Of a stretch of DNA of 64,000 nt, positions 45,157-53,273 are shown one piece after another. How positions within the stretch are numbered: position 1 is the stretch's first letter; each line of letters starts with the position of its first letter. Location: contig CP049781.1 of NCBI GenBank assembly GCA_011082265.1, positions 1,488,001 through 1,552,000 of the forward strand, written 5' to 3'. Under the pieces are notes generated by a model. That model searched no databases and was not told the origin of the DNA. It saw only the letters and a list, made by a program, of their open reading frames with translations. Both the position numbers and the translations under genes were made by a program. Source of the DNA: Candidatus Lachnocurva vaginae. Lineage in GTDB: Bacteria > Bacillota > Clostridia > Lachnospirales > Lachnospiraceae.

Positions 45157-45414
45157 TTACATAATCTCATTCTTATATTTATCAAGTATCTTCTCCTGTA
45201 AATAGGCTCTAGTCTCAGACTTAATCGGGTGAGCAATATCTTTGTACTCACCATCTGTTGCTTTTCTTGACGGCATAGCGATAAATAATCCTTTATCCCC
45301 CTCAATAACTTTAATATCATGTACGACAAACTCGTCATCAATAGTTATAGATGCAACCGCTTTCATCTTTCCGTCCTTTTCAATCTTACGCATTCTGATA
45401 TCTGTAATATTCAT
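45157..45414 (-). CDS. spoVG: SpoVG-family RNA/DNA-binding regulator
   Basis: Eighty-five residues matching SpoVG: MNITDIRMRKI, VASITIDDEFVVHDIKVIEG, IAMPSRK and HPIKSETR. SpoVG acts as a nucleic-acid-binding regulator in sporulation and also in non-sporulating bacteria. The open frame extends 10 codons further, but AGGGG stands 8 nt before the ATG at 45414. Its upkeep without sporulation genes nearby fits a general regulatory role. Confidence 0.95.
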   Translation of the reverse strand: MNITDIRMRKIEKDGKMKAVASITIDDEFVVHDIKVIEGDKGLFIAMPSRKATDGEYKDIAHPIKSETRAYLQEKILDKYKNEIM

Positions 45415-45642
45415 GCTTTTTCCCCTTTTTTCTGTACACAACATTTATTAAGAACAATTCCAAAATCTAAAAATTCTATTAATTGAATAAAGAATCCTAT
45501 CTGATTTGTATGTAATTATAGCATATTTCTTAAACTATTTTCAATAATTTTTGATTTTCAATAATGTTTTTTTGCAATTTTGTCATTTTGTGAACTCTTT
45601 TTTATATGCTTTAAAAAATTTTTACTAATATTTTTCATAAAA

Positions 45643-45670
45643 TTGATTTTATCTACATTATGAGTATAAT
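45643..45670 (+). promoter_or_regulatory. Promoter of murC
   Basis: TTGATT (45643-45648) and a consensus TATAAT (45665-45670) are 16 bp apart and lie about 40 bp before the murC start. Confidence 0.65.
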
Positions 45671-45710
45671 GTATCTGTTCAAATATCTATAAGAAGAGGT
45701 CATAGATTAT

Positions 45711-47090
45711 ATGTATAAATTAAATTTTAATAAAAAAGAATCAGTTCATTTTATCGGCATCGGAGGAATTAGTATGAGCGGTCTTGCTGAAATTTTAATT
45801 GATAAAGGATTTAAAGTTTCCGGCTCCGATCAAAAAGAAAATTCTTTAACTGATAGTCTTACAAAAAAAGGTGCAAAAATCTCATATCCTCAAAGTGAAA
45901 ATAATATAAAAGATGATACTGACTTTTTTGTATATACAGCTGCTATTCATCCCGATAATCCTGAATTTAAAAAGGCTAAAGAAACCGGAAAGCCTATGCT
46001 TACAAGAGCTGAGCTTTTAGGTGAAATTATGGAACATTATGAAAATTCCATTGCAATTTCAGGGACTCACGGTAAAACTACAACAACTTCAATGATAAGT
46101 GAAGTCTTACTTGAAGCTGCACTTTCTCCTACAATTTCAGTAGGAGGAATAATCCCTTCAATACAAAGCAATATTCATTTAGGTTCTTCCGACATTTTTG
46201 TTACTGAAGCCTGTGAATATACAGATAGCTTCTTATCTTTTTATCCTAAATACACTATAGTTTTAAATATCGATGCTGAACATCTCGATTACTTTAAGAA
46301 TCTGGAAAATGAAAGAAAATCCTTTAGAAAATTTTTACATAACACAAAGCCACATGGTGCTATATATATAAATGGATCTATAAAAAATGTCGATATTTTA
46401 ACTGAAGGCGTCCATGAAAAGATTATAAAATTCGGGCTTTCAGAAGATTTTGACTGCTATGCTGAGGATATTACATACGATAAAAATGGTCATCCGTCGT
46501 TTATTCCAATTTATAACAAGAAAGAATATGATAGAATTACTCTTTCTGTTCCGGGGCTTCATAATGTAGTAAATTCTCTTTCCGCTATTGCACTTTTAAT
46601 TGATATTAAAGTTCCATATGAAAAAATCAAAAAAGGTCTTCTTAATTTTAAAGGAGCAAATAGACGTTTTCAATATAAAGGCTCTCTTAAAAATGGAGCA
46701 GTAATAGTTGACGATTACGCACACCATCCTACCGAAATTAGAGCATCTCTCTTAGCTGCACTTAAAACTGTCCATAAGAGAATTATCGTATGTTTTCAGC
46801 CTCATACTTACACAAGAACCAAAGCATTCTTACATGATTTTGCTGAATCCCTTTCAATTGCAGATGTAGTTGTACTTTCCGACATATATGCGGCAAGAGA
46901 AAAAGACATCTATAATATAAGTTCGCTTGATATCAAAAAACTTTTGGATGAAAAAGGAAAAGAATGCTACTATTTCCATACTTTTTCTGAGATAGAAAAA
47001 TTTTTATTAAAATTTTCTAATAACGGTGACTTGTTGATAACTATGGGAGCAGGAGATATCGTAAATGTAGGAGAAGACTTACTTAAATAA
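45711..47090 (+). CDS. murC: UDP-N-acetylmuramate--L-alanine ligase
   Basis: Adds the first amino acid, L-alanine, to UDP-MurNAc. 459 residues with the N-terminal UDP-binding GIGGISMSGLAEIL, the P-loop GTHGKTTT, DAEHLDYF and the C-terminal VDDYAHHPTEI, all typical of MurC. AGAGG precedes the ATG. It opens a plus-strand block and is closed by a hairpin. Confidence 0.97.
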   Translation: MYKLNFNKKESVHFIGIGGISMSGLAEILIDKGFKVSGSDQKENSLTDSLTKKGAKISYPQSENNIKDDTDFFVYTAAIHPDNPEFKKAKETGKPMLTRAELLGEIMEHYENSIAISGTHGKTTTTSMISEVLLEAALSPTISVGGIIPSIQSNIHLGSSDIFVTEACEYTDSFLSFYPKYTIVLNIDAEHLDYFKNLENERKSFRKFLHNTKPHGAIYINGSIKNVDILTEGVHEKIIKFGLSEDFDCYAEDITYDKNGHPSFIPIYNKKEYDRITLSVPGLHNVVNSLSAIALLIDIKVPYEKIKKGLLNFKGANRRFQYKGSLKNGAVIVDDYAHHPTEIRASLLAALKTVHKRIIVCFQPHTYTRTKAFLHDFAESLSIADVVVLSDIYAAREKDIYNISSLDIKKLLDEKGKECYYFHTFSEIEKFLLKFSNNGDLLITMGAGDIVNVGEDLLK

Positions 47091-47093
47091 AAG

Positions 47094-47189
47094 TTATCCA
47101 CTTTATCCACAAAAAAAGGGAGTTTTTATATTCTCTTTTTTTGTACAAAAAATACACCCTAAAATTAGCTTTCTTTTAAGTTATCCACT
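47094..47189 (+). promoter_or_regulatory. Cluster of DnaA-box-like sites
   Basis: A perfect DnaA box TTATCCACA (47103-47111) is directly preceded by TTATCCACT (47094-47102), and another TTATCCACT lies at 47181-47189. All three have the same orientation and stand between murC and a DnaD-like replication gene. The pair overlaps the start of the murC terminator. Confidence 0.6.
47109..47144 (+). terminator. Terminator after murC
   Basis: ACAAAAAAAGGGAG pairs with TTCTCTTTTTTTGT, ending in a run of T. It stands about 18 nt beyond the murC stop codon. Confidence 0.8.
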
Positions 47190-47263
47190 TTACCAACAAT
47201 ATTTTATTATTCCTTTTGCACCGCTATTGCAACGGCTTATCGCTTTTAACTCTAAATTTTCTA

Positions 47264-47272
47264 TGGTATAAT
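47264..47272 (+). promoter_or_regulatory. Extended -10 promoter of the dnaD-like gene
   Basis: TGG followed by a consensus TATAAT (47267-47272) forms an extended -10 element 31 bp before the start; no good -35 is seen, which such promoters do not need. Confidence 0.55.
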
Positions 47273-47302
47273 TCTTTTGTATTTTAACTAAGGAGTAAAT
47301 TA

Positions 47303-48424
47303 ATGTTTGATAAGATTGCACTTCATTCTACATTAAAAAATAATGTAACTTGTGTTTCAAATGATTTTATAGATATTCTTATGCCGGAATCCGGAGGGGA
47401 ATTTGTAAAAACATATCTTTATCTTTTAAGGTCCTTAAATAAGGACTGTTCTTTTTCCGTGCAAAAAGCTGCAGAAGCACTTCATCATACCGAAGCTGAT
47501 ATTAAACATGCACTTTCTTACTGGAGAGATAAAGGGCTTTTAAATATAGACTATGATGAAGATAACAACATAAGAAGTATCTACATTTGTGATGCAAACG
47601 ATTTTCATAAGCAGGATGAAAAAAGCAATTTTTCTTTTAATGTTATAGACAATAATAATTGTACGAAAAATAGCAATTTAAACTCTGTAAATATTTTAGG
47701 TACATACCAAAATAATAAAACTGAAAATTTAAAAAATGTGATTAATTCAGACTTTAGTAAAATTTGTTCAATTGATAAAAGCTCTTTAAAGCTTAATGAT
47801 GAAGATTTATCTGAAATTTACAGTTTTGCAGAAGCTTATAAAAGGCAGCCTTTGTCAAGTAATGAACAACAATTTATCATGAATTGGAGTAGTGACCTTT
47901 CTTTTTCTGCATCTCTTATTAAATATTTAATTGATGTCTGTGTAAATGAAGGTCATATGAGTTTTTACTATATGAATAAAGTAGCACTCGATTGGAAAGA
48001 TAAAGGCATAACTACAAAGGAAGAAGCTGAGCGTCAAAATAATATTCATTCAAAGGCATATTATGCAATCTTAAAAGCATTTGGTATCACCGGTCGCTCG
48101 CTTAATACAAAAGAAGAAGAATTCCTTAATAAATGGATTTCCTCTTTTAAATTTTCAGATGAATTAATAAAAGAGGCTTGCAGTAGAACCGTTTTAAACA
48201 TCGGTAAGATAAGCTTTTCTTATGCCGACAAAATTTTAAGTGATTGGAATATGAAAAATATACGTTCTATTTCTGATGTCAAAAAACACGATGCTTTGTC
48301 AAAAGGAGTAAATAATTCCAATAAAAATATAAAAGTAATGAAAAAAGTCGGTAATTTTAATAATTTTGAGCAACGAACCAATAATTTAACAGCTTTAGAA
48401 TTAGAAAGGAAATTACTTAAGTAA
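47303..48424 (+). CDS. DnaD-domain replication protein with two DnaD repeats
   Basis: 373 residues. The N-terminal ~100 residues look like a winged-helix oligomerisation domain. Two C-terminal DnaD/DnaB2 domains follow, each ending with the family YxxxIxxxW motif (YMNKVALDW near residue 225, YADKILSDW near 310). DnaD/DnaB proteins help load the replicative helicase at the origin. The gene shares one base with the next one (TAATG), which encodes the likely loader ATPase. AAGGAG precedes the ATG. Confidence 0.87.
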   Translation: MFDKIALHSTLKNNVTCVSNDFIDILMPESGGEFVKTYLYLLRSLNKDCSFSVQKAAEALHHTEADIKHALSYWRDKGLLNIDYDEDNNIRSIYICDANDFHKQDEKSNFSFNVIDNNNCTKNSNLNSVNILGTYQNNKTENLKNVINSDFSKICSIDKSSLKLNDEDLSEIYSFAEAYKRQPLSSNEQQFIMNWSSDLSFSASLIKYLIDVCVNEGHMSFYYMNKVALDWKDKGITTKEEAERQNNIHSKAYYAILKAFGITGRSLNTKEEEFLNKWISSFKFSDELIKEACSRTVLNIGKISFSYADKILSDWNMKNIRSISDVKKHDALSKGVNNSNKNIKVMKKVGNFNNFEQRTNNLTALELERKLLK

Positions 48425-49413
48425 TGTTTCTTACTGATCAGCAATACGATGATATTATTCGTTCATACTTCAGAATACAATCAGAAAATAGAAGTATTTT
48501 TAGGGAAAATTATGATAATGCATATAATAAAATTCCCGATTTAAAGAAAATTGACGATGAAATAACTACTTTGTATTCCGATGCGGCTTTTGAAAAAATT
48601 GATAATAACAATTTTGATATTTCAAATATTGAAAAAAAAGTTAAAGAGCTTCGTAAAAAACAGGAAAATCTTCTTTTAGAAAATGGCTTTCCTAAAAATC
48701 AACTTATGCCTATTTATACCTGCAACGACTGTAAAGATACCGGTTTTATTAAAAATAAAAGATGTCACTGCCTTGAAAAGAAAATTTTAGATGCAATATT
48801 AAAGCAATCCGGACTTACAGAAGAGCTTAAAAATTATGATTTTAAAAAATTTTCTCTTTCATACTATAGCCCTACGGTAATAGATACAGCTTCAAATAAA
48901 ACCGAATTAGAACTTGCAAAAAAAGCAATTTCCGGTTCAAAACTTTTTATAAAAAATTTAACTAAAAATTTACCTGTACATTCTCTTCTTTTTTATGGAA
49001 ATCCGGGAGTAGGTAAAACTTTTCTTTTGAATTGTATTGCAAATGAGCTTATGCAAAAAGGTATTTTTGTTGTATACTTTACTGCAGGAAGATTTTTTGA
49101 TGAAATTCGTAAAAGTCAATTAGCTTCAACTAATTCTTTTAATAGTTTATGTGAAGAAAAAATTTTAAATTCAGACGTTCTTATACTTGATGATTTAGGT
49201 ACCGAAAATATTACGGATTTTTCTCGTTCCCAATTATTTTCATTTTTAAATGAACAATTAGGGAGGAATAAGCCTGTACTTATTTCAACTAACTTAAATC
49301 CTTGGGACATAAGCGAATTATATTCGGAACGCATCTTTTCAAGAATTGCCGGAAATTTTGAATTACTTAAACTATGCGGAGACGATATTCGCCTCAGCAA
49401 AAAAAGCATTTAA
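48424..49413 (+). CDS. DnaC/DnaI-like helicase-loader ATPase
   Basis: 329 residues: an N-terminal helical region, a zinc-binding cysteine cluster (CNDCKDTGF, then CHC) near 97-115, and an AAA+ core with Walker A GNPGVGKT, Walker B VLILDDLG and a sensor region ISTNL. It loads the DnaB-type helicase onto DNA. The coupled DnaD-like gene upstream supports this over a transposon-associated IstB role. No transposase is nearby. Confidence 0.88.
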   Translation: MFLTDQQYDDIIRSYFRIQSENRSIFRENYDNAYNKIPDLKKIDDEITTLYSDAAFEKIDNNNFDISNIEKKVKELRKKQENLLLENGFPKNQLMPIYTCNDCKDTGFIKNKRCHCLEKKILDAILKQSGLTEELKNYDFKKFSLSYYSPTVIDTASNKTELELAKKAISGSKLFIKNLTKNLPVHSLLFYGNPGVGKTFLLNCIANELMQKGIFVVYFTAGRFFDEIRKSQLASTNSFNSLCEEKILNSDVLILDDLGTENITDFSRSQLFSFLNEQLGRNKPVLISTNLNPWDISELYSERIFSRIAGNFELLKLCGDDIRLSKKSI

Positions 49414-49449
49414 ACACATTAATTTATATCATAGGAAGGAATCAATATA

Positions 49450-50631
49450 ATGTCTACTTCAGACGAGCTAACCTGCTCAAAACCTATTGCACCACTTGGC
49501 TTAGTTCCTCTTAAAAGCTGTATCAATTTAGGAAAACAAGCCAATGATTACTTACTTAGTTGGAGAAAACAAAGAGAAGAGGATTGCGAAGTCGACAGTG
49601 CAAACTCTTCTTATAAGAACAACTCTTTTATTATAAAATCTATTGCTCCACGTTTCGGATCAGGTGAAGCAAAAGGTGTAATTCAGCAATCTATAAGAGG
49701 TATGGATCTTTATTTTATGGTTGATGTAATGAATTACAGTCTTACATATTCTGTGTGCGGAATTACAAATCACTACTCACCTGATGATCACTTTGGAGAT
49801 TTAAAAAGAATTATCGCTGCTACAAATGGAAAAGCTAAAAGAGTAAATGTTATTCTACCATTCTTATATGAGAGCAGACAGCATAGAAGAAGCGGAAGAG
49901 AATCGCTTGACTGTGCTCTGGCACTTCAAGATCTTGTAAATATGGGAGTAGATAACATCATAACTTTTGATGCTCATGATCCCAGAGTTCAAAATGCAAT
50001 ACCTCTGCACGGGTTTGAATCTGTTCCCGCTTCATATCAATTTATTAAAAATATTTTAAGCAATGTTCCCGATATTCAAATAGACAATAATAATCTTATG
50101 ATTATCAGTCCTGACGAAGGTGGTACGAAACGTGCTGTATATATGGCTTCAGTTCTTGGAGTTGATATGGGAATGTTCTACAAGAGAAGAGATTATTCAA
50201 AAGTAGTTAAAGGTAGAAATCCGATTGTTGCTCACGAATTTTTAGGTGCTTCGGTTGAAGGTAAGGATGTCTTTATAATTGATGATATGATATCTTCCGG
50301 AGAATCTATGATTGACGTTGCAACAGAACTTAAGAAAAGAAATGCTAAAAGAATTTTTGTTATTTCTACATTCGGTTTATTTACAAATGGTCTTGATGTT
50401 TTCGATAATGCAGTTGAAAAAGGTATCATTTATAAAGTTGTAACTACAAACCTTTGCTATCAGACACCTGAGCTTTTATCAAGAGATTATTATATAAATT
50501 GTGATATGAGTAAATATATTGCTTATATAATAGATACACTTAACCACGATGCATCTATGAGTAAACTTTTGGATCCGTATGACAGGATTTCCGCTGTTGT
50601 AGAGGATTACAAAAAAGCTCAGAAATTATAA
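49450..50631 (+). CDS. prs: Ribose-phosphate pyrophosphokinase, long divergent type
   Basis: Makes PRPP from ribose 5-phosphate and ATP. 393 residues, against about 315 in the standard enzyme. The core is recognisable: YESRQHRRSGRES matches the flexible loop, FDAHDPRVQN the pyrophosphate region, and VFIIDDMISSGESM is the PRPP-binding motif. The extra residues lie in the N-terminal ~75, which is polar. A GGAAGGAA site precedes the ATG. Placed 36 bp after the helicase-loader gene. Confidence 0.9.
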   Translation: MSTSDELTCSKPIAPLGLVPLKSCINLGKQANDYLLSWRKQREEDCEVDSANSSYKNNSFIIKSIAPRFGSGEAKGVIQQSIRGMDLYFMVDVMNYSLTYSVCGITNHYSPDDHFGDLKRIIAATNGKAKRVNVILPFLYESRQHRRSGRESLDCALALQDLVNMGVDNIITFDAHDPRVQNAIPLHGFESVPASYQFIKNILSNVPDIQIDNNNLMIISPDEGGTKRAVYMASVLGVDMGMFYKRRDYSKVVKGRNPIVAHEFLGASVEGKDVFIIDDMISSGESMIDVATELKKRNAKRIFVISTFGLFTNGLDVFDNAVEKGIIYKVVTTNLCYQTPELLSRDYYINCDMSKYIAYIIDTLNHDASMSKLLDPYDRISAVVEDYKKAQKL

Positions 50632-50663
50632 TAAAAATTAATTAAAACATAATGTAGATTTAT

Positions 50664-50704
50664 AAAAAAGCTGTCACATCATCATTTCTTGTGGCAGCTT
50701 TTTT
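50664..50704. terminator. Bidirectional terminator between prs and the 799-aa gene
   Basis: AAAAAAGCTG and CAGCTTTTTT bracket further pairing (CAC / GTG) around an 11-nt loop. A- and T-tracts allow termination in both directions, serving the convergent genes on each side. Confidence 0.88.
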
Positions 50705-50731
50705 ACATAAGTTTATTTATCTCATACTTTT

Positions 50732-53131
50732 CTAATTTTTATTCATATATGTAATAAATCGATTTCCGCTATTTTTACATTGCTTATTAAAAGGCCCTTG
50801 CATTATAGTTTCATAAATTCCCTTTGACGGGTTATAAACATAAACTCCTATACTGCTATATCCTACTATAAGATATTCTCCTGAATCAAGTTTTACATAA
50901 ACAGGGTTTCCTTCATTTATGAAATAAAATGTTTGTGTTAAATTTATACCGTTAAGGTCAAAATATTCCTTATTTTTGTCTTTCTTATCTCTTATTTCAA
51001 TAAGATTCTTTTGATTTATATTCTTAATCTTCTTATAATCCTTCTTTGAACTACTCCATACAATTTTTTTATCATTTATAATCGTACTTCTATCAGCTTC
51101 AGTTGAAAGCAAAGCATCACTTAAAGATCCATATTCACTTAAAATATTTTGCCCCTTAACTATATAGTATCTCTTATTAATTTTAGGTGTTGGGAGCATG
51201 ATTGCTTTCTTATCGTCTATCATCTTTATTACTGAAACATATGGTTTCTTCTTTTGAACAGCTTTTTTATTCATTATAAGCCTTGTTACTTCACCTTTAG
51301 TAGAATCGTCTCCTGTCTTTATATAAACTTTCTTTTCATTATCTTCAAAATTATTTTTAATAATATCTTCCGGAGCATTTACATAAGTACCTCCCTGTTT
51401 TATAACTCGTCTTATATATAACGTTCCTTCTCCTCTATCAACCCTTGAAACAAAGTATCCATCCTGCTTATATTCTTTTATTATAGACGATGTATCCTTT
51501 GTCATATCAGAAATAACAATATTATCCATAGGATCTATCTTATTACCATTTTCGTCGTATCCTATTTCTCCTGTTATTTCTCCATAAATAAGATCATTTC
51601 CTACATATAAAAGCGGTTTAATCTTCTTTTTATTTTTTGATTTTATCTTAAATACTTTTTCATTTTCAAGGTCTATTGTATAAATTATATCCGAAGGCTC
51701 ATCCTTTTTAGTCCAAGAAATAAATCTACTATTTGCAGACTCCTGATACTGCGTTTCTTTTAAGCCCTTAAGTACCTTTTCAACACGATTCTTTGAATAA
51801 TTTATTCGATACAAAGTTCCTCCGGACATAATATTGAAATTACCATTCCCTGATCGATAAAGAGTGCTTCCATATTCGCTCTTTAAGAAGTCAAACTGCA
51901 TATCGGATTTAACAAAACTTTCTTCCCTAGTTTCTTTTTTCGTGCTGTCATATTTATATAAAGCAATTCCAGAGCTTCCCTCGTGCATTCCACTTCCCAT
52001 ATAACCATAAACGGAAAAGCTTAATGTTCCTCCTTCATCCATACCTAAAAGTCTTATTTCATACTCATCTGACAAATCTTTATTGTCATCTTTAAAGAAA
52101 TCGAATACCTTAACAATTTCTCCATTTGTGGAATTATACTGAAAAACTTTTCCATCATTTATAAATGAAACTATGTTCCCCATTTCATTTGAAATAAATT
52201 TCATATTATGATTTTTTATGATTCCAAAATTGATGCCTTTTTGAGTTTCATTTAAAGAAGCTTCTTTAACTACCTGTTCTACTATTCTTCTATAATCCAA
52301 AAGATATAAATTGTCTGAGTTCTTCACTTTCATATATTCTTTTACTCTATATCTATTTTTCCCGTCCGTTACTAAATAGTTATATGTAATAGATGCATTG
52401 TCATATAGATATTCATTGATAGTAACCTTAGGTTTATTTTCTTCTTTTACTTGCATAGCTCCCCACATAATTTGAGACATTGATGAATGAATATCTACAT
52501 TTGATAAATCATTTGAAAAATGATCTTTTGAAGGCTCCATTGTAGAAAGGTTATTTATATCTTTCGCTAAAACAGCTTTATGAATACCTTCTGCAAAATC
52601 AAGACATTTCTTCATCTTTTTATCATTTATCTTATTTATTTTTGCATAATATCGTAACTTTTTTTTATCATAATCTGCTTTTATCTTTAAATTGTAAATT
52701 TTATTATTTTCAATTTTCTTTTCATTCAAAGGAAAGCTTAATTCTCTTGTATAAGAATCATAGTTTAAATCTCCACTCTCTATTTTTTTATCGCTATCCG
52801 TTGTAATTTCATATTTTATATTTGAAAGTCCTTTTTCACTTTTTCCCACTTTAAATTTTATCTCGTGCGAATATATAGGAATCATTGAGAAATGTGACTT
52901 TCCTACATGAATATCCTCTGTATACGCTCTTATATCGTTATACTCTTTTCCATCTATAAGGTAAGATATATCCGGCAATTTATCCAACATTTCCGTAGTT
53001 TTCGCCATCTTTATTTCAAAATTTAGTGCGATTTCAAAAAGGACAAGAGATACCCAAAATATAACTGCCAGGATAATAATTCTCTTTTTAATTTTAACTT
53101 TCTTTTCTATATTTCTGAATCTAAGTGCCAT
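50732..53131 (-). CDS. Large membrane-anchored extracytoplasmic protein, function unknown
   Basis: I do not recognise a family. 799 residues: a basic cytoplasmic tail, one transmembrane helix (about 18-36), then an external region. Residues about 320-650 contain repeated strand-rich units with phrases such as SGIALYKYD, GGTLYRINYSK and PSDIIYTIDLENE, compatible with a beta-propeller of the TolB/YncE kind. A role in wall or signal sensing is possible but untested. GGAAA precedes the ATG. It diverges from the LTA synthase gene. Confidence 0.75.
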   Translation of the reverse strand: MALRFRNIEKKVKIKKRIIILAVIFWVSLVLFEIALNFEIKMAKTTEMLDKLPDISYLIDGKEYNDIRAYTEDIHVGKSHFSMIPIYSHEIKFKVGKSEKGLSNIKYEITTDSDKKIESGDLNYDSYTRELSFPLNEKKIENNKIYNLKIKADYDKKKLRYYAKINKINDKKMKKCLDFAEGIHKAVLAKDINNLSTMEPSKDHFSNDLSNVDIHSSMSQIMWGAMQVKEENKPKVTINEYLYDNASITYNYLVTDGKNRYRVKEYMKVKNSDNLYLLDYRRIVEQVVKEASLNETQKGINFGIIKNHNMKFISNEMGNIVSFINDGKVFQYNSTNGEIVKVFDFFKDDNKDLSDEYEIRLLGMDEGGTLSFSVYGYMGSGMHEGSSGIALYKYDSTKKETREESFVKSDMQFDFLKSEYGSTLYRSGNGNFNIMSGGTLYRINYSKNRVEKVLKGLKETQYQESANSRFISWTKKDEPSDIIYTIDLENEKVFKIKSKNKKKIKPLLYVGNDLIYGEITGEIGYDENGNKIDPMDNIVISDMTKDTSSIIKEYKQDGYFVSRVDRGEGTLYIRRVIKQGGTYVNAPEDIIKNNFEDNEKKVYIKTGDDSTKGEVTRLIMNKKAVQKKKPYVSVIKMIDDKKAIMLPTPKINKRYYIVKGQNILSEYGSLSDALLSTEADRSTIINDKKIVWSSSKKDYKKIKNINQKNLIEIRDKKDKNKEYFDLNGINLTQTFYFINEGNPVYVKLDSGEYLIVGYSSIGVYVYNPSKGIYETIMQGPFNKQCKNSGNRFITYMNKN

Positions 53132-53188
53132 ATATTTTTCCTATATAATAATTGATAACTATAATAATTGATAACAACTTACTCATAT

Positions 53189-53217
53189 TTGCACATAACA
53201 TTTTATCGTGTTATAAT
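53189..53217 (+). promoter_or_regulatory. Promoter of the LTA synthase-family gene
   Basis: TTGCAC (53189-53194), a 17-bp spacer and a consensus TATAAT (53212-53217) stand about 57 bp before the start. Confidence 0.7.
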
Positions 53218-53273
53218 GTCAGTTTGTATTATAACTGATTCACATATATTAGGCAATTTTGCCGAGGTAATTT

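Noticed and set aside
47094..47189. Chromosomal origin of replication
   Set aside because: Only three boxes, no dnaA or dnaN next to them and no clear AT-rich unwinding element; treated as a regulatory cluster instead.
48424..49413. IstB-type transposition helper
   Set aside because: No IstA or other transposase nearby; coupled instead to a DnaD-like gene, and it carries the DnaI-type zinc cluster.
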